Source: Magicicada septendecula
Lineage: Eukaryota; Arthropoda; Insecta; Hemiptera; Cicadidae
Direction of reading: 5' to 3'
Assembly: GCA_034769895.1 (NCBI GenBank)
Contig: CM068373.1
Location: 198,876,134-198,940,133 of the forward strand
Length of the DNA: 64,000 nt
A program made the translations under genes and the position numbers. The notes under the pieces are model-generated. The model had not been told where the DNA came from and did not search any database. It was given only the letters and a program-made list of their open reading frames with translations. Of this stretch, positions 23,774-36,510 are shown in pieces (the first letter of the stretch is position 1; the number at the start of each line of letters is the position of its first letter).

Positions 23774-23790
23774 CGTGCTCGCGCGCGCGT
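23735..23790. repeat. (GT)n/(GC)n microsatellite
   Basis: GT repeats passing into GTGC and GCGCGC. Confidence 0.95.
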
Positions 23791-25630
23791 GGAGTACAAA
23801 AGTGATATAGAGAGGGGATCTTGGTGGGTAATTGTTGGCTTCCTCAATAATTATTCAGTAATAAAAAAACTCGTTTTTTCTGCATAATTAAGTTGTTTAT
23901 TATATGCATGTTATGTATTGCCTTTTGTTAGTGGAAGTGATAGCTTTAATTTAAAAGGTCATTTTAATTTACAAAAGCATTTATTTCCAATAAAATATTA
24001 AAAAGAGAAATTACAGACAAAAATATATATATATATCAATTTATTCTTTTGCCATTCATCTGTCTCTACACATACAACTGAAAATTTGTTCTCTCCTTTT
24101 GTACTCTGCAAGTATTTTAAAGACGAGGTAATCTTTTTATCGTTGGAAATAGAATTACATGGTTGATATGTTAAAAGTTGGGCGTCATCGTGTAGGCTCT
24201 TCGAAATTTTTTCCCAGATAACATAATATACTGTATGAGTAGACATTATCCTACGGAAATAGCAAATTGGGCTGTTTCCTGTTTAAAATACATTTTCGTA
24301 ATAAAGCTTTAACAGCCAACAGACAAAACTGAGGTGTGAACTTTTCATAGGCAACAAAGCCAAGTACTAAAATAATCGATGACGACGAATATCATAACAT
24401 GACGTCGCGTGTCATACGTAAATCTAGTTTAATTAACGTATTAAGACAATTAGCGTAACATTAAAACAGGAGCAATATGGTGGGAGTGGCTGTTCAATCA
24501 TATTACTTTATCCAATATACTGCTGAAAATAAACTAATTTGTAAAAATTATGAATGTTTCTTTTTACAAAAATAACAAGAGTTACAACAATATTGGATTT
24601 TTGAAGGTGCCAATTGGAAATGTATTTAGAAATTTGTAAAATTATTAAATGTAATATTTTTTGTAATGCTTAAGAGTAACAAATGTATTAACAAAATTGT
24701 AGATTAATTCTTTCAAATTAAATGTAGAAATTGTAAAACAAAACTCTGTATTTTATAATTTATGAAATGCGAAAATAATTAGTAAAACATACATTAAAAA
24801 CACATAGAATAATCAAATTGTCACAGGCTTTATGTAATAAAGACCAGATATTATATTATAATTAACTGTATAACCCATTAATAATTATAGAATCACAAAA
24901 TATTGTAAATTGCTGAAGAAGAAGTTTATTTAATTTAGTTGTCAATGTAAAATAACTGTGCAATGTAGGAAATCAAAAAAATTATAAAAATATAATAATA
25001 CAAAACCAAACTAGGGAGAAGAAGAAAGTTTGGCTTCAACCGTGCAACAATTATTTTCTCATTCCTTCCTTAACCATCGAAACAGAAAGACTAAATCATA
25101 GGCGGAAATAATAAGACTCAATCAGAATAATAGCAGAAACCTTGAGAAAAAATTGGCGGATGAATAAAGTTTATTGATAGAATAAATCAGTATACCATGG
25201 AAACTATAAAAAGTAAATAAATTAAAAGTAAAAGACCAAGCACTTTAAGAAGAAAATAATAAACTAGAATAATGCAAGTATAGTAATGATAAAATCTTCA
25301 AACATACACTGATTCGGAAATATATCAAGTGAATTATAACCAATAAACGGAACAAAATACACTTCGTTAGTGAAAATAAGTGACAGAGTTAAAATTTCAA
25401 ACAATACATGTAACTGTGTAATAGAAACAGAATTATTTTTAAACGCACCATCAAGTTTAAATTTTGTAAAAAACCTTAACACTACGATTTTTTAGATTTA
25501 ATTTTGAACAAAAACAAAATAAGGTTTCGTATTTAACCAGTCGGCTATCTTGATAAGCAACGGCGCTTGGTGTAGTAGTGGAAGTTTGAAATAGCGGTAA
25601 TTCAAAAAACAATTATAATTTTTTCTTCTT
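23791..25630. other. AT-rich intergenic DNA
   Basis: No supported gene. Frames at 23998-24246 and 25264-25482 (minus) are AT-rich chance openings. Confidence 0.45.
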
Positions 25631-25725
25631 CTTATTTTCCACGTCAAGGTATAGGCTTACAGCCTGTTCCGCCTTCACTTAACCCATCTTCTCCTTGGTC
25701 TACCTATATCTCGTTTTCTTTGAAA
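25631..25725 (-). pseudogene. LINE 3' tail with (AAG)n
   Basis: Minus strand: GGTAGACCAAGGAGAAGATG encodes the GRPRRRW motif that ends many insect LINE ORF2 proteins. It is followed by non-coding tail and GAAGAAGAA. Only about 95 bp survives. Confidence 0.5.
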
Positions 25726-28700
25726 TATAATTTTAGATGAAATTATTCGAAGTTAAACTATTGTTAAAGAATTTTTTTATTAATCTAAATACGCCAAAAA
25801 GAGCTAATGTGTTGTAAATATAATTTATATGTTCTAGCCCTGAGATTAAAAATATGTTCATGGTATAAAAAATAAAATTTATTTGTATTGAACAACTTTT
25901 GTTGTTCTCTATTTCTGAAAGTTCATAATAAGTAGCAGTACAATATACAGGTTTCTCAAATGTCCTTTATAGTGCCTTTATATGGTATTAATTTTGCTGT
26001 CATCTAAAAACAAAAGTTAGCTACTCATTGATTAAAATTGTACACTAAACTTCTTAATTTGAATTGTGCAAAACTAATCAAGTCTGTGTGTCTGAAAGCC
26101 GTAGTGCTTATATATACGAAAGTTTAATACTTTAAACGTGTAAGAATTACTACACACCATTGTAAGGACAAAGTCAAATTAACATAAACTTTACGATTGC
26201 CTAAAATTTCTAAAATTAATGTCAAGTAAAAATTTTATTCGTTTTTGACAAATGTATGTAAACTAACAGAATGCATTCTCTGTATATAACAGCTGATCAA
26301 CAAAAATAATCATACAATCAACAGAATTCTTATGAAACATGTGTCATTACAAATAAATTCTTGTAATGAGTGTATACAATACAGAAAGAGAATTAAAAAT
26401 ATTTACAAGCAAAGTTTACTTAATTTTTAAATTTCAGATTACACGTTGAAACTGTATTCATTTCGTATGGATTTCAAATTCAAAAATGCTAGACGACTTT
26501 TTATAACACAAATTTAAGTCACATACATGTTTACACATGTGAAATACAGGTGTCCAACTCACGAGCTTTCTAACCCTGTAGCAGAAATAAAATACGACAG
26601 TAAAACAATTTTTCCAAACAAATTTATTCCGGCAACAGTGTTAGCTTATACATAAAAACCAAATACATAAAAAAAAAACAGAACATAATATAATACACAA
26701 ACTCTCTAATGCGAAAATCATGAATTTGAATGCACAAGTGAGCTCTCCTACCTTGGCTTACAAATAAACTACGCTAACACGACGTAAAATATTGTCATCT
26801 CTTAGGAACACCAAACTACTGTTGACTTCTAATATCCTTAGAACGCAGTAAGTTTCAGTACAGTTCAACTATTTGTTGTAGATGTCTGTCGACACTGTGG
26901 CCGCTAAAATCTTAAGAAACTCACCATACAATGAGATTTTGTCGCTGCATATTTGATTCAGGGCAGAAATAACTGTTTGCAACGCCTAACTTACGTACAC
27001 CATTGTGATGACACAATTTACTGTACCAACCTACATTTACACGACTAGATCCTTGTACCTGACAAACCACGTTAACTGAACTTTGCATGTAACTTCATTT
27101 GACGAACACTTCTAATGTAGTGTGTCACTTATTTGTTAGTTTCCTTATTAAACTAGAATGGATACTGAGCTGCAAGACTCGCTTACTATTTTGAACAAAA
27201 TACTTTTATTATTTAATAAATAATTATAGTCAACATATTATCAAAAATATTACAAAACTCTCTGTTACTCTACTAATTTTGGTTTAGTAAAGTAGGAATT
27301 GTAAACAATCATACAATGAATTCTAAAAATCCCTGCTAAAACAATGGAATTTGTGTTAAAATTCCTTTTAGTATGACACCCGGCTAGATATTTAACAATT
27401 TTTCCAATTTCTGGTTTCGTCCAATTTTTGGGGTCTGGGTCAAAAAGTACTAAAAATTTTTTTTAATGTTTCACTGTATTTAGATTTTGGCGAAAATTCT
27501 CTTTAATTTGTTTTTCTAAATAGAACTTGTAAGTTTATCAGATGATTTTTTTAGGTCTTCTTTTTCCTTTAATTTGATACGTAGACTTTTGTAAATTTTT
27601 GGACCCCCTTACATTTTTGTCTTCCGCTCCCCTACTTGCTTCCACACAACATTGTGTGGGAGACAATTTTACAAAGGACAGACTTCTGTAAGATAAAATT
27701 TTGGAAATGTATGCAAAGTTTTGCAAAAAATCGGTTAATGGGTTCAAAAGTCATCATGAGACATACCCGAACAGGCAGATGATTTATAGGCAAATACCAA
27801 TGGTCATGTCAAAACTTAGAACTCATTTCTTCTTTCAAATACTTTAATAAGTATTGACTGTAATATCATGGCACGGACCAAAGAGGATCAATATTGATTC
27901 GATATTGTAATTCGTGTTTCTACAAAAATGAAGTCGGTAATTTAGTTGCGTCGTATTTAAAAAGTTGCACTTTATTTTGTTAATGTCTGTGGTGTGTTGT
28001 AGTCTGTTCTGATAGCCATTCACCTTTAGTCTGTTAACTTATGTATGCAGAATTAGTTATTTTTGAACGTAAGTAAAATTTCAGTTTGTTATGAAGTTAA
28101 TTTTGTTTAAGTAGATGTAATAGTATAATTTTCCAAAAATGTCAAGTTTTGTGGAAAAGATAAAAAACTACAAGGTCAGTCTAATAAAACAGAAAAATGT
28201 CACGAATTTATAAGAGACGGAGCAAAGATTATATTCTTAATTTTGATTTTAAAATATTTTAGATCGTGTTTCTAAAGCTACTTAGTTATCAATACCACGT
28301 TTTAAACGATTAAGTTTGCGGCGACAACATTAAGATAATCGTATTTTTTTCTTTCGGTTCCTGTAAAAATTATATAAAAAAAAATTAAACAATTTCTATA
28401 ATGTTGTTATTAGAATTATAATTTCAAGTACCTGTAATTTATGCTATTCTATAAGTATTTGATTCTTAGTAAACTAGCTTCAAAAATAAAAAATAGTAAT
28501 TAATTTTTGCTGAAAAAGTGGGTTTAAAATAAATTAGGTTTAAGAGGAAAAGCTGCAAACAAACAAGCTGGTTTGCGTTAAAGTGCATTGCTTACAATAG
28601 GATATTTCAAAGAGCAGCCAATTGTCTACATGAAAAAGATAATATTCACAGAGCCACAGACAAACTGGAATTTGGATTCACAAGACGAAAGTTCATCGAA

Positions 28701-29965
28701 ATTAAAGTACTTTTCTCCAAAATTCATCGATACATGCTGATTTACGTGGAAGGAAAATGGGTTTCATTCTAACCTATTTCATTGTGTGTGGAAATTAAAC
28801 AAACTCAAGTAGGCCGATTAGCATTATGAAAAAGATTCGGAACACTATTTAAAACTAAAATTTACTACATGTAACTACGGTTAAAAGTAAACTACTATCT
28901 AACGTGCCCTAAAAAAACATGTTGGTTGTATGTCATATCAAAACGTAGTTGAGAATCATAGTATTGTTTTGTGAGAGAACATATTAAAGGCAGAACTGAA
29001 CATGAGTTGATATTATAATATGAATTACTATTACAGAAGTGGTATATTCTTTATATCATCATGGTTTCGAAACTGCGAACGTCTGTAAACCTCATATCCT
29101 ACATTAATCTTATTATACATCACTCAAGCGTATACATGTTTTTCAAACATAAATTAATTAAACATTTTCAGAAAACATATTTTTTTAAATATTAGGACCG
29201 TCACCGTAATAATGAATGCAGCATGGTACGTTTTGTCATTATGAGATGTTGCTGTAACATTTTTTGTTACCCTGACCTGGCTCAACAGAATAAAATTCTT
29301 TTAAAATAATATTCTTCTGTTTTTTTTTTTAAATTAAAAAGTATATTATTCTCTTGTCATAACCGTTATTTTTTGCTACGGTTTTCATAGTATCAACTTC
29401 TTTATTAAAATTTTCTTTGGACAAAGTAATTATGAGATTAACCATTGCAGGAAAACTGCTTAATTTGATGTGTTATGATGTTACTGACTGTTTATGTATA
29501 AAAGTATCTGTAAAAGTAGGTTTTCTACATATGTGAAAACTAATATTATTTTCAGATAATATTATGATATATAATATCTGAGAATAATCAGAGTATTTTA
29601 ACTAATACAACCAATAGAGGTTTTACAGATTATTGCTTACAACACAATCACTTCATACAAAAAACGTAACATTACTCCACAACATACAAAAGGTAAAAAA
29701 AATGGATTTATTAGAAATTCTAGAAATTAGAAAAGCAATCAAAAGTAACAAAAATTTAACAAGGGATGAAACTGAATTCTATGTATCTCCTTTATTAAAA
29801 GATGTTGTTCTAATAGTTCGTGATTTAAGTTTGTTCTAATAGTTAAAAGTCAACTAAGAGTTCACTTCGTTCGTTCAAAAAACCTTGTCTAGTGCTTTGA
29901 CAAATACTGTCGTTTCAATAATGTTAGATATGGTATTAGGTTTTGGCTATGACAGTGCACGACAT
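25726..29965. other. AT-rich intergenic DNA
   Basis: No supported gene. Frames at 27538-27747 (minus) and 29633-29839 (plus) are not recognised. A weak dispersed repeat is listed at 27700-27830. Confidence 0.45.
27700..27830 (+). repeat. Weak dispersed repeat shared with 39465-39560
   Basis: Both loci have, in the same order, an AATCGGTTAA/AATGGTTTAC word, TTCAAAAGT, GACA(T/C), CAGGCA, and CAAAT(A/T)CCAAT. Too diverged to define ends. Confidence 0.3.
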
Positions 29966-29967
29966 AT

Positions 29968-29997
29968 TTTTCTCCTTCTTCTTCTTCTTCTTCTTAG
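29968..29997. repeat. (CTT)n microsatellite
   Basis: CTT repeats; on the minus strand (AAG)n, about 210 bp downstream of the LINE coding end at 30208 and possibly part of its tail. Confidence 0.85.
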
Positions 29998-30204
29998 CCT
30001 TTTTCCTCACTTCTTCTTCTCATTCGTCTTACTTTCTTTCTGTGGCATGACTGGCCTTCACAGTACCCTAGTTTCGTTCACGATCTGTCTCGCAACATCT
30101 CTACTCTATGATATTGGCTGTCAGGTAAAGTCACTCAGCAACTCTCTTGTATACCGCCATCGTGTCTGCAATTTTCACTTATTCCTTCTTATCCTCCTCC
30201 TATG

Positions 30205-30535
30205 GCGCTACAGCCTAAATCGGGCCCTGGCCTCCACCAATCTCCGCCTCCAATCCACTCTATCCACTGCAACCCTCCTCCAGTTTCTTATCCCCATGTC
30301 TCTCGCGTCTTCTGCAACGCCATCTTCCCACATCTTCCTCGGTCTACCTCTAGGTCTCGTTCCCTCCCATGTACCCAGCAAAGCCCTTTTGGGGTTCCTG
30401 CCATCCTCCATTTTCATAACATGTCCGGCCCAACCCAATCTTTGTATTCTTATAAATTTTGAGACTGGTATCTCTTTGTATATTTGATACAGTTCGTTGT
30501 TGTATCTCAGTCTCCATGAGTCTTATTCTTTCTTA
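30205..30535 (-). pseudogene. C-terminus of a LINE ORF2 protein
   Basis: On the minus strand one open frame reads SWRLRYNNELYQIYKE, IQRLGWAGHVMKMEDGR, GTRPRGRPRKMWEDGV and WRRRLVEARARF, then a stop. This is the standard C-terminal sequence of RTE/R1-like non-LTR retrotransposons of insects: YNNELY, GHVMRM, RGRPRKRW, and W-R terminal helix. The frame is uninterrupted over about 110 codons, so this copy is younger than the others in the window. It is truncated upstream: no reverse transcriptase motifs precede it. The plus-strand 200-codon frame over the same bases is its antisense shadow. Confidence 0.8.
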
Positions 30536-30734
30536 TCATAAACTATAATTTTGTGATCTGATCTGCTGATGAATGGTATCTAATCTTGAACCTGCAAAGG
30601 CAATTTTTTAAACTTTCTGTTTAAAGTTATTACTTTGAGAAACACACACACGCACACTATGCTATAAACATACCATTACGTAAGCTGTCATGTCGAATAA
30701 AAGGTCATCCCTGAAAATAACTATAATATTTTTG
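30536..30734. other. Short intergenic stretch
   Basis: Nothing recognised. Confidence 0.4.
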
Positions 30735-30984
30735 GAAAATGGAAGTCGTAACTTTTTATTACTAGATAAATCTCTTTCCTAGGAATATTAAAAACTAAAA
30801 GCAAGTGCACTCAACCTTTGTACAAGTTATGTAGCCACAGACATCTGGTCATAGCAGATGGTGGACTGTTGTTGTATTGGGTAGTTTTGCTTATTGTAGT
30901 CAATTGTGGAGTACATTTTACATTCCCTATGTGCAATTTTGAAATTGCCTTTCGTACATAAAACGCTTGTGTGTCCTATCTCTA

Positions 30985-31130
30985 TCTGTCTGTCTACTTT
31001 CCTCTCTCTCTTTGTCTCTGTCTGTCTGTCTGTCTCTGTCTGTCTGTCTCTCTCTCTCTCTCTATCCCTTTGTCTCTTTCCATCTCTCCCACACATATAC
31101 GAGCGCGCGCGCGCGCACACACACACACAA
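30985..31130. repeat. CT/TCTG-rich and (CG)(CA) simple sequence
   Basis: CTGTCTGTCTGTCTCTGTC and CTCTCTCTCTCTC tracts, then GCGCGCGCGCGC and ACACACACAC. Confidence 0.9.
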
Positions 31131-31338
31131 AACACTGGACGAGTAGTCCGATGAAGGGCCACTGTAGCCAAAGCGATTATTTTGAATTCAAAATGAAAAT
31201 TTCAGTTAGAAATTCAAGTCATAAACTTTTATTACTAGAATAATCTCTTTACTAGGACTATTAAAAAAACATAAAAACACACACTCAACTTTTTGCATAT
31301 TACATATCCGTAAACGTTTGGTTACAACGCATACTGGA

Positions 31339-31499
31339 TTTTTTAATGAAGAAGGTTGTGTTACTGGTTATAATTACAAACAGATGTAACACTGTTGCAC
31401 ACCACTATAAAAAAATATTCCGATTATCACTTTCAAGCTTCACAGTTTATAGGAATAATTTTTCTATAGTGGTGTGCAATTGTTTTGAATCTGTTTGGG
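31339..31499. repeat. Foldback insert with hairpin arms and possible 8-bp target duplication
   Basis: TGTTGCACACCACTATA (31395-31411) pairs with TATAGTGGTGTGCAA (31464-31478); the similarity continues outward (GTTACATCTGTTTGT complement against TTTGAATCTGTTTGG). The insert is absent from the duplicated copy near 30850, and ATACTGGA occurs on both sides (31331-31338, 31500-31507). One arm is shared with 4918-5030. Confidence 0.5.
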
Positions 31500-31620
31500 A
31501 TACTGGACTGTTATGCAGGGTTTTTGCTTATTGTAGTGGGTTGTGCATTGCAGTTCAAATTCTCTATGTACAATTCTGAAATTGACTTTTGCACAAAAAA
31601 CGCCCGTCTGCCCGTGTCTC

Positions 31621-32264
31621 TTTTTCTCTTTCTCTTACTCTCTTTTAGCACAGTTTCATCAATCTGCCTTTACTTTTATGTGTATGCTGAAGGCAAGCAA
31701 CTCGTTCCGAATTTCACTAGTTACCAAATTAAAGCATATATCTCAAGCGGATCAATCCTTAAAAGGTCTTATCTTTAGAGGCGTTTGAGTTTTGTACTTT
31801 AACGCCCAAAATTCTCTACCATCTAATGGTATTGTATTGACTGCATAACGGTACGTTGTAAAACTTTAAAGAAGAGTCAGGACGTTTTATTTTTAAGCTT
31901 TGGTTTTAGAAAACGCTGCTTTTACTGACGTCGACACACGGAATTCCATCAACGCAGTCCGTCAGTACTACGGATCCCTAAAAACAATACCTCACTAGTC
32001 CAACGCTAGTCAGTCAGTACAACAAGAAAACTCCTAACGTGTTGAAGAATAACAGTGGTGAAACTGGTAAACTGGTAAAGACGTTCTTAGAGCTTGAACT
32101 TTACACAAACACGGAATTATTTGACGATAATAGACCACATGAAAAAAACCGCCTGAAAAACAAAATCACGTAACAGATTGTGAAGTTTTTATTGTGTACT
32201 AGTCTCTAGTTATTTATGCTCTCGTTGATTCGTTGATCTATTGTTAATTTTTAGTACTAATATT
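31621..32264. other. Intergenic DNA
   Basis: No supported gene. The frames at 31485-31788 continue from the duplicated repeat and are not recognised. Confidence 0.4.
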
Positions 32265-32350
32265 CTTCTTCTACAGTATCAGGGATTAGGAACTTTTGTC
32301 ATTTTCGTCCTAAATGCTATCTTCCCACAGCCTCCGAGGTCTTTCAACAC
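32265..32350 (-). pseudogene. LINE 3' tail remnant
   Basis: Minus strand: GACCTCGGAGGCTGTGGGAA encodes RPRRLWE, the GRPRRRW motif of a LINE C-terminus, followed by a short tail and GAAGAAGAA. Very short. Confidence 0.45.
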
Positions 32351-33195
32351 TTCTTCGATCTAAAGGCGTACATTCTAACGCTGCTTTGGAATTAGTCTCA
32401 AAGGTATTCTGTGTAAATGTCCCCGTCTCCTCCGATAGAAGTTATGACTTTCGTAACACTTCTCGTTCTCAGATATTTTTGTATCACTACATTTATCGAA
32501 CCATCCAACAGAAATAAACTTTAATTTTCCTCAAAAGAACACTTTCGACGCCTCAATTGATCTTCCTTCCTTCCCTCCCAATGCCCAACTTACCATCCAA
32601 ACAGTAAGATAACGTTGACCGTGGTCTTATAAAATTTCAATTTTTTGTTGTCCCTTAATTTATGCTTTATCGTACTGTAGATATTTCAGCATAAAGTAGG
32701 AAATTTGTTGCTGTTGACAACTCCTTATAGTCGGACGTAACTAATATATTAATAAAATATATTTAAATATATATTAAACTCGTGATATTGTTAGTAAAAT
32801 GAGAGTAGTAACAATTGTGTATTTCTTAAAGAAGACATCCCAAATTAAAAATGCAAAAAGTCCTAAGTACAGATAGTATATGATTTCTGCAATTTGTTAA
32901 AACATATTTGACAATTTTTTAACTCCGTAATTTATCCCAAAACGCTGATTTACTTTCTAAAAAAACTTATTTCCCATTAATTGTAATTTAACGTGGAATG
33001 TTTATAAATGTTTTTTTTAAGTATTATTTAACTCGATCTGTTACTAAGTATTATTACCGTTAGCTTAAGTCAAGAACGACCCGCAAGCACTTGTGGCGAA
33101 GCACATACGTGAAAAATATAACTGAAAACCGTAGTGGTCTTGCCGATCTCAGAGGATACAGAATAAAAAGTAACCTAAAAAGCAATCTCAAAAAA
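32351..33195. other. AT-rich intergenic DNA
   Basis: Nothing recognised. Confidence 0.45.
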
Positions 33196-34751
33196 GTAAG
33201 GTAACCGACAGATAGAACGCTGAAAGCAGCAATATTACTGTACCTGACAAGAATGTATTTCGTCTACGAGTGTAAACATTTCCATTGTAGTTATTAAGCT
33301 TGTATATAGCTGGGGATCAAGTACTATAGCGAGCAATATTACTTTCAGACGTTGTTGCCAACCCCAAAATGTAAGGTAACCGAAAGATAGAACTCTGAAA
33401 GCAGCAAGATTACTGTACCTGAGAAGAATGTATTGCGTCTACGTGTGTAAACATTTCCATTGTAGTTATTAAGCTTGTATATAGCTGAGGAACAAGCACA
33501 ATCGCGAGCAATATTCCTTTCAGGACGTTGTTGCCAACCCAAAAATGTACGGTAACCGAAAGATAGAACTCTGAAAGCAGCAAGATTACTGTACCTGACA
33601 AGAATGTATTGCGTCTACGTGTGTAAACATTTCCATTTTAGTTACTAAGCTTGTATATAGCTGGGGAAAAGCACAATCGCGAGCAATATTACTTTCAGAC
33701 GTTGTTGCCAACCTCAAAGTGTAAGGTAACCGAAAGATAGAACTCTGAAAGCAGCAAGATTACTGTACCTGACAAGAATGTATTGCGTCTACGTGTGTAA
33801 ACATTTCCATTTTAGTTATTAAGCTTGTATATAGCTGAGGAACAAACACAATCGCGACAGACGTTGTTGCCAACTACAAAATGTAAGGTAACCGATAGAT
33901 AGACTCTGAAAGCAGCAAGATTACTGTACCTGAGAAGAATGTATTGCGTCTACGTGTGTAAACATTTCCATTTTAGTTATTAAGCTTGTATATAGCTGAG
34001 GAACAAACACAATCGCGAGCAGACGTTGTTGCCAACTACAAAATGTAAGGTAACCGACAGATAGAACTCTGAAAGCCACAAGATTACTGTACCTGACAAG
34101 AATGTATTGCGTATACGGGTGTAAACATTTCCATTGTAGTTATTAGGCTTGTATATAGCTGAGGAATAATCACAATCGCGAGCAGACGTTGTTGCCAACC
34201 ACAAAATGTAAGGTAACCGACAGATAAAACTCTGAAAGCAGCAAGATTACTGTACCTGACAAGAATGTATTGCGTCTACGTGTGTAAACTTTTCCATTGT
34301 AGTTATTAAGCTTGTATATAGCTTAGGAATAAGCACAATCGCGAGCAGACGTTGTTGCCAACTACTGTACAAAATGTAAGGTACCCGACAGATAGAACTC
34401 TGAAAGCAGCAAGATTACTTTACCTGACAAGAATGTATTGCGTCTACGTGTGTTAACTTTTCCATTGTAGTTATTAAGCTTGTATATAGCTGAGGAACAA
34501 GCACGATCGCGAACAGACGTTGTTGCCAACCACAAAATATAAGGTAACCGTCAGATAGAACTCTGAAAGCAGCAAGATTACCGTACTTGAGAAGAATGTA
34601 TTGCTTCTACGTGTGTAAACGTTTCCATTTTAGTTATTAACCTTGCTAATAACTAATTGCTTAATTTTATTGCTAATTGTATGTAGCTGAGGAACAAGAA
34701 CAATCGCGAACAATATTCCCTTCAGACGTTGTTGCCAACCACAAAATGTAA
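33196..34751. repeat. Second satellite-like array, nine units of 162-177 bp
   Basis: The word GTTGTTGCCAAC recurs at about 33351, 33524, 33700, 33863, 34027, 34189, 34350, 34522 and 34726. Each unit also has GGTAACCGACAGATAGAACT, GCAAGATTACTGTACCTGA and AAGCTTGTATATAGCTGAGG. Early units carry an extra AATATTACTTTC before the GTTGTTGCC word, middle units lack it, and the last unit regains a related word (AATATTCCCTTC) and has a further insert at about 34640-34680. The sequence is unrelated to the array at 20837-22310. Frames at 33345-33601 and 33980-34204 (minus) are artefacts. Confidence 0.95.
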
Positions 34752-34973
34752 AAAAAGACTAGAGTAACTGTTTGAGATTCTAGTATTTGCTTTCATACAC
34801 TATTGCACAGAATACAACCCTGATTGAAAGCGAATGTGGTAAACTGAAATTCTAAATTTACATAAGAAAAGCATTTCAGCTGACGCGTAAAGCGATTCAA
34901 GTCTGTGATATAAATAAAATCACAGACTGAAATGATGGGGACGTTATTTATCACTTTCTTCGTCTACCGCCTC

Positions 34974-35106
<133 letters not shown>

Positions 35107-35317
35107 GTTTACCATTGGTTACACTACCGACGGTGGGAAGTGCTTTGGGTTAAACGTAAAGGTTTAAAGGCTATAATGTATTAGCAAATCTAGAAATATA
35201 AAATACTGGTTTATACAATTACATATCCATGCAAACGACGCTGTGCTGTTATTGGTATTTAAAGGTAACATAACAGGACGCTCACATACACGCATACGTT
35301 TTTATATACATAAACAT

Positions 35318-35353
<36 letters not shown>
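35318..35353. repeat. (AT)n microsatellite
   Basis: About 18 AT units. Confidence 0.95.
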
Positions 35354-35357
<4 letters not shown>

Positions 35358-36344
35358 GGATATCATATTATATGTTAACATTTAGGTAAGATATAGCCTT
35401 GCCCATCCGGCTCATTACTTTGTAGAATGTGTGCAATAGTAAATTCCCCATTACAGGGTGCCACTCTGTGTATATCGCTAAGACATGTGATAGGATTAAA
35501 ATCTCTCGGACCATGGTAACATGATGATTTGTGTCCTATACCTCTAGCCTTTGTCTACCCTATGTCTACTGTAAAACAGAAGATATGGCTTCCTCTCCTC
35601 CTTTGACCTAAAAGGTATACGGTATGCATACATTTTAATCTGCCCAAAAAGTCGTTAACTAATAAGGACAATGTAGCACTTAAAAAATGAAGTATTTTTT
35701 GTTTTGAATGTACTTGAGAATGAAGTACACACTTGTCCTCGAATGGCAGGGATAGTGTTAAGCCGATAGAGCATAAGTCCGTCAAGAAAGAGCAGACGAG
35801 CAGGAGACATCCAGGACAGGTTGAAGCTCACTCAAGAGCTGTTAAAGCAACGTGAAACTCCAGCTAAGGTACACCGAGTGTGCTAAACTGGTATCCACAA
35901 GATGTGGACTCCTGGTTGAGGGAACACGATCAATTAGAAAAACAAGACATTAAGGATGATCCCCAAAAATGTACAGTATGATAAACGGGATAATACCTTA
36001 CCGAAAAAATGGAAACAACGCCTCATTCTCGATACTGAGCTAGGAATAGCGTTGAGGATTATAAAGAATCCCATAACGTTAAGGCAAATTTTGATCTCGC
36101 AATCGGATGTAACTAGTGAGATTGATTTCACTAGTTAATATACCAGGGTAATAATAGTCGTTAAATAAGCCATTCTCTATTGCATGTATAAAAAGCGCTT
36201 TACTTAGGCAGCGTAGTTAGTTTCTAGAAATAGTCATTTTGATTAGCGTCAAAAAAAGAACATTTCTGTATAGTAAATATGTCACATAATTATTAATAAT
36301 GTAAATGTTATTAATAAAATCTTCTTTGTCTTTAACTTCCTAGT
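35354..36344. other. Intergenic DNA
   Basis: Frames at 35555-35785 and 35934-36131 (minus) and 35956-36138 (plus) are not recognised. The patch 35780-35930 is less AT-rich and may be an old element, but I cannot place it. Confidence 0.4.
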
Positions 36345-36510
36345 TAGGACTCTGTCCTGTTCTATAACAACGGCACTCCATCCCTGTCTTAGCCGCCCAA
36401 TGCTCCTCTTTGTGTTTGGTTGGCTATATCTTGCCTTCTTCACTAGCCTTGTGTCATTTATTCTTGTTACGCGTTCATTCCATATCCTTCTTTTTTCCGC
36501 CATGCAAAAA
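36345..36510 (-). pseudogene. LINE C-terminal remnant
   Basis: Minus strand frame reads RRIWNERVTRINDTRLVKK, then ARYSQPNTKRSIGRLRQGW. This corresponds to the W-x-x-R-x-x-R-M-D-x-x-R-x-V-K and RRSxGRPRKRW blocks at the end of insect LINE ORF2 proteins. It differs from the consensus at several places and lacks the upstream domains. Confidence 0.55.

Larger units (their letters stand above)
30735..31620. repeat. Diverged tandem duplication (30735-31000 and 31195-31620)
   Basis: The order AACTTTTTATTACTAGA, ATCTCTTTCCTAGGA, CACTCAACCTTT, ACTGTT, TTTTGCTTATTGTAGT, CTATGTGCAATTTTGAAATT and ATAAAACGC occurs twice, about 460 bp and then 600 bp apart. The second copy is lengthened by the insert at 31339-31499. 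Both copies are followed by CT-rich sequence. The frames here are artefacts. Confidence 0.65.

Noticed and set aside
29885-30487. 200-codon plus-strand frame
   Set aside because: Antisense of the LINE C-terminus plus a CTT microsatellite (poly-leucine).
30827-31171. Arg/Asp/Thr-rich frames on both strands
   Set aside because: Translation of CT/TCTG simple sequence.
20837-34751. CRISPR arrays at the two tandem arrays
   Set aside because: Units are 160-177 bp with no spacer/repeat alternation, and the genome is eukaryotic.
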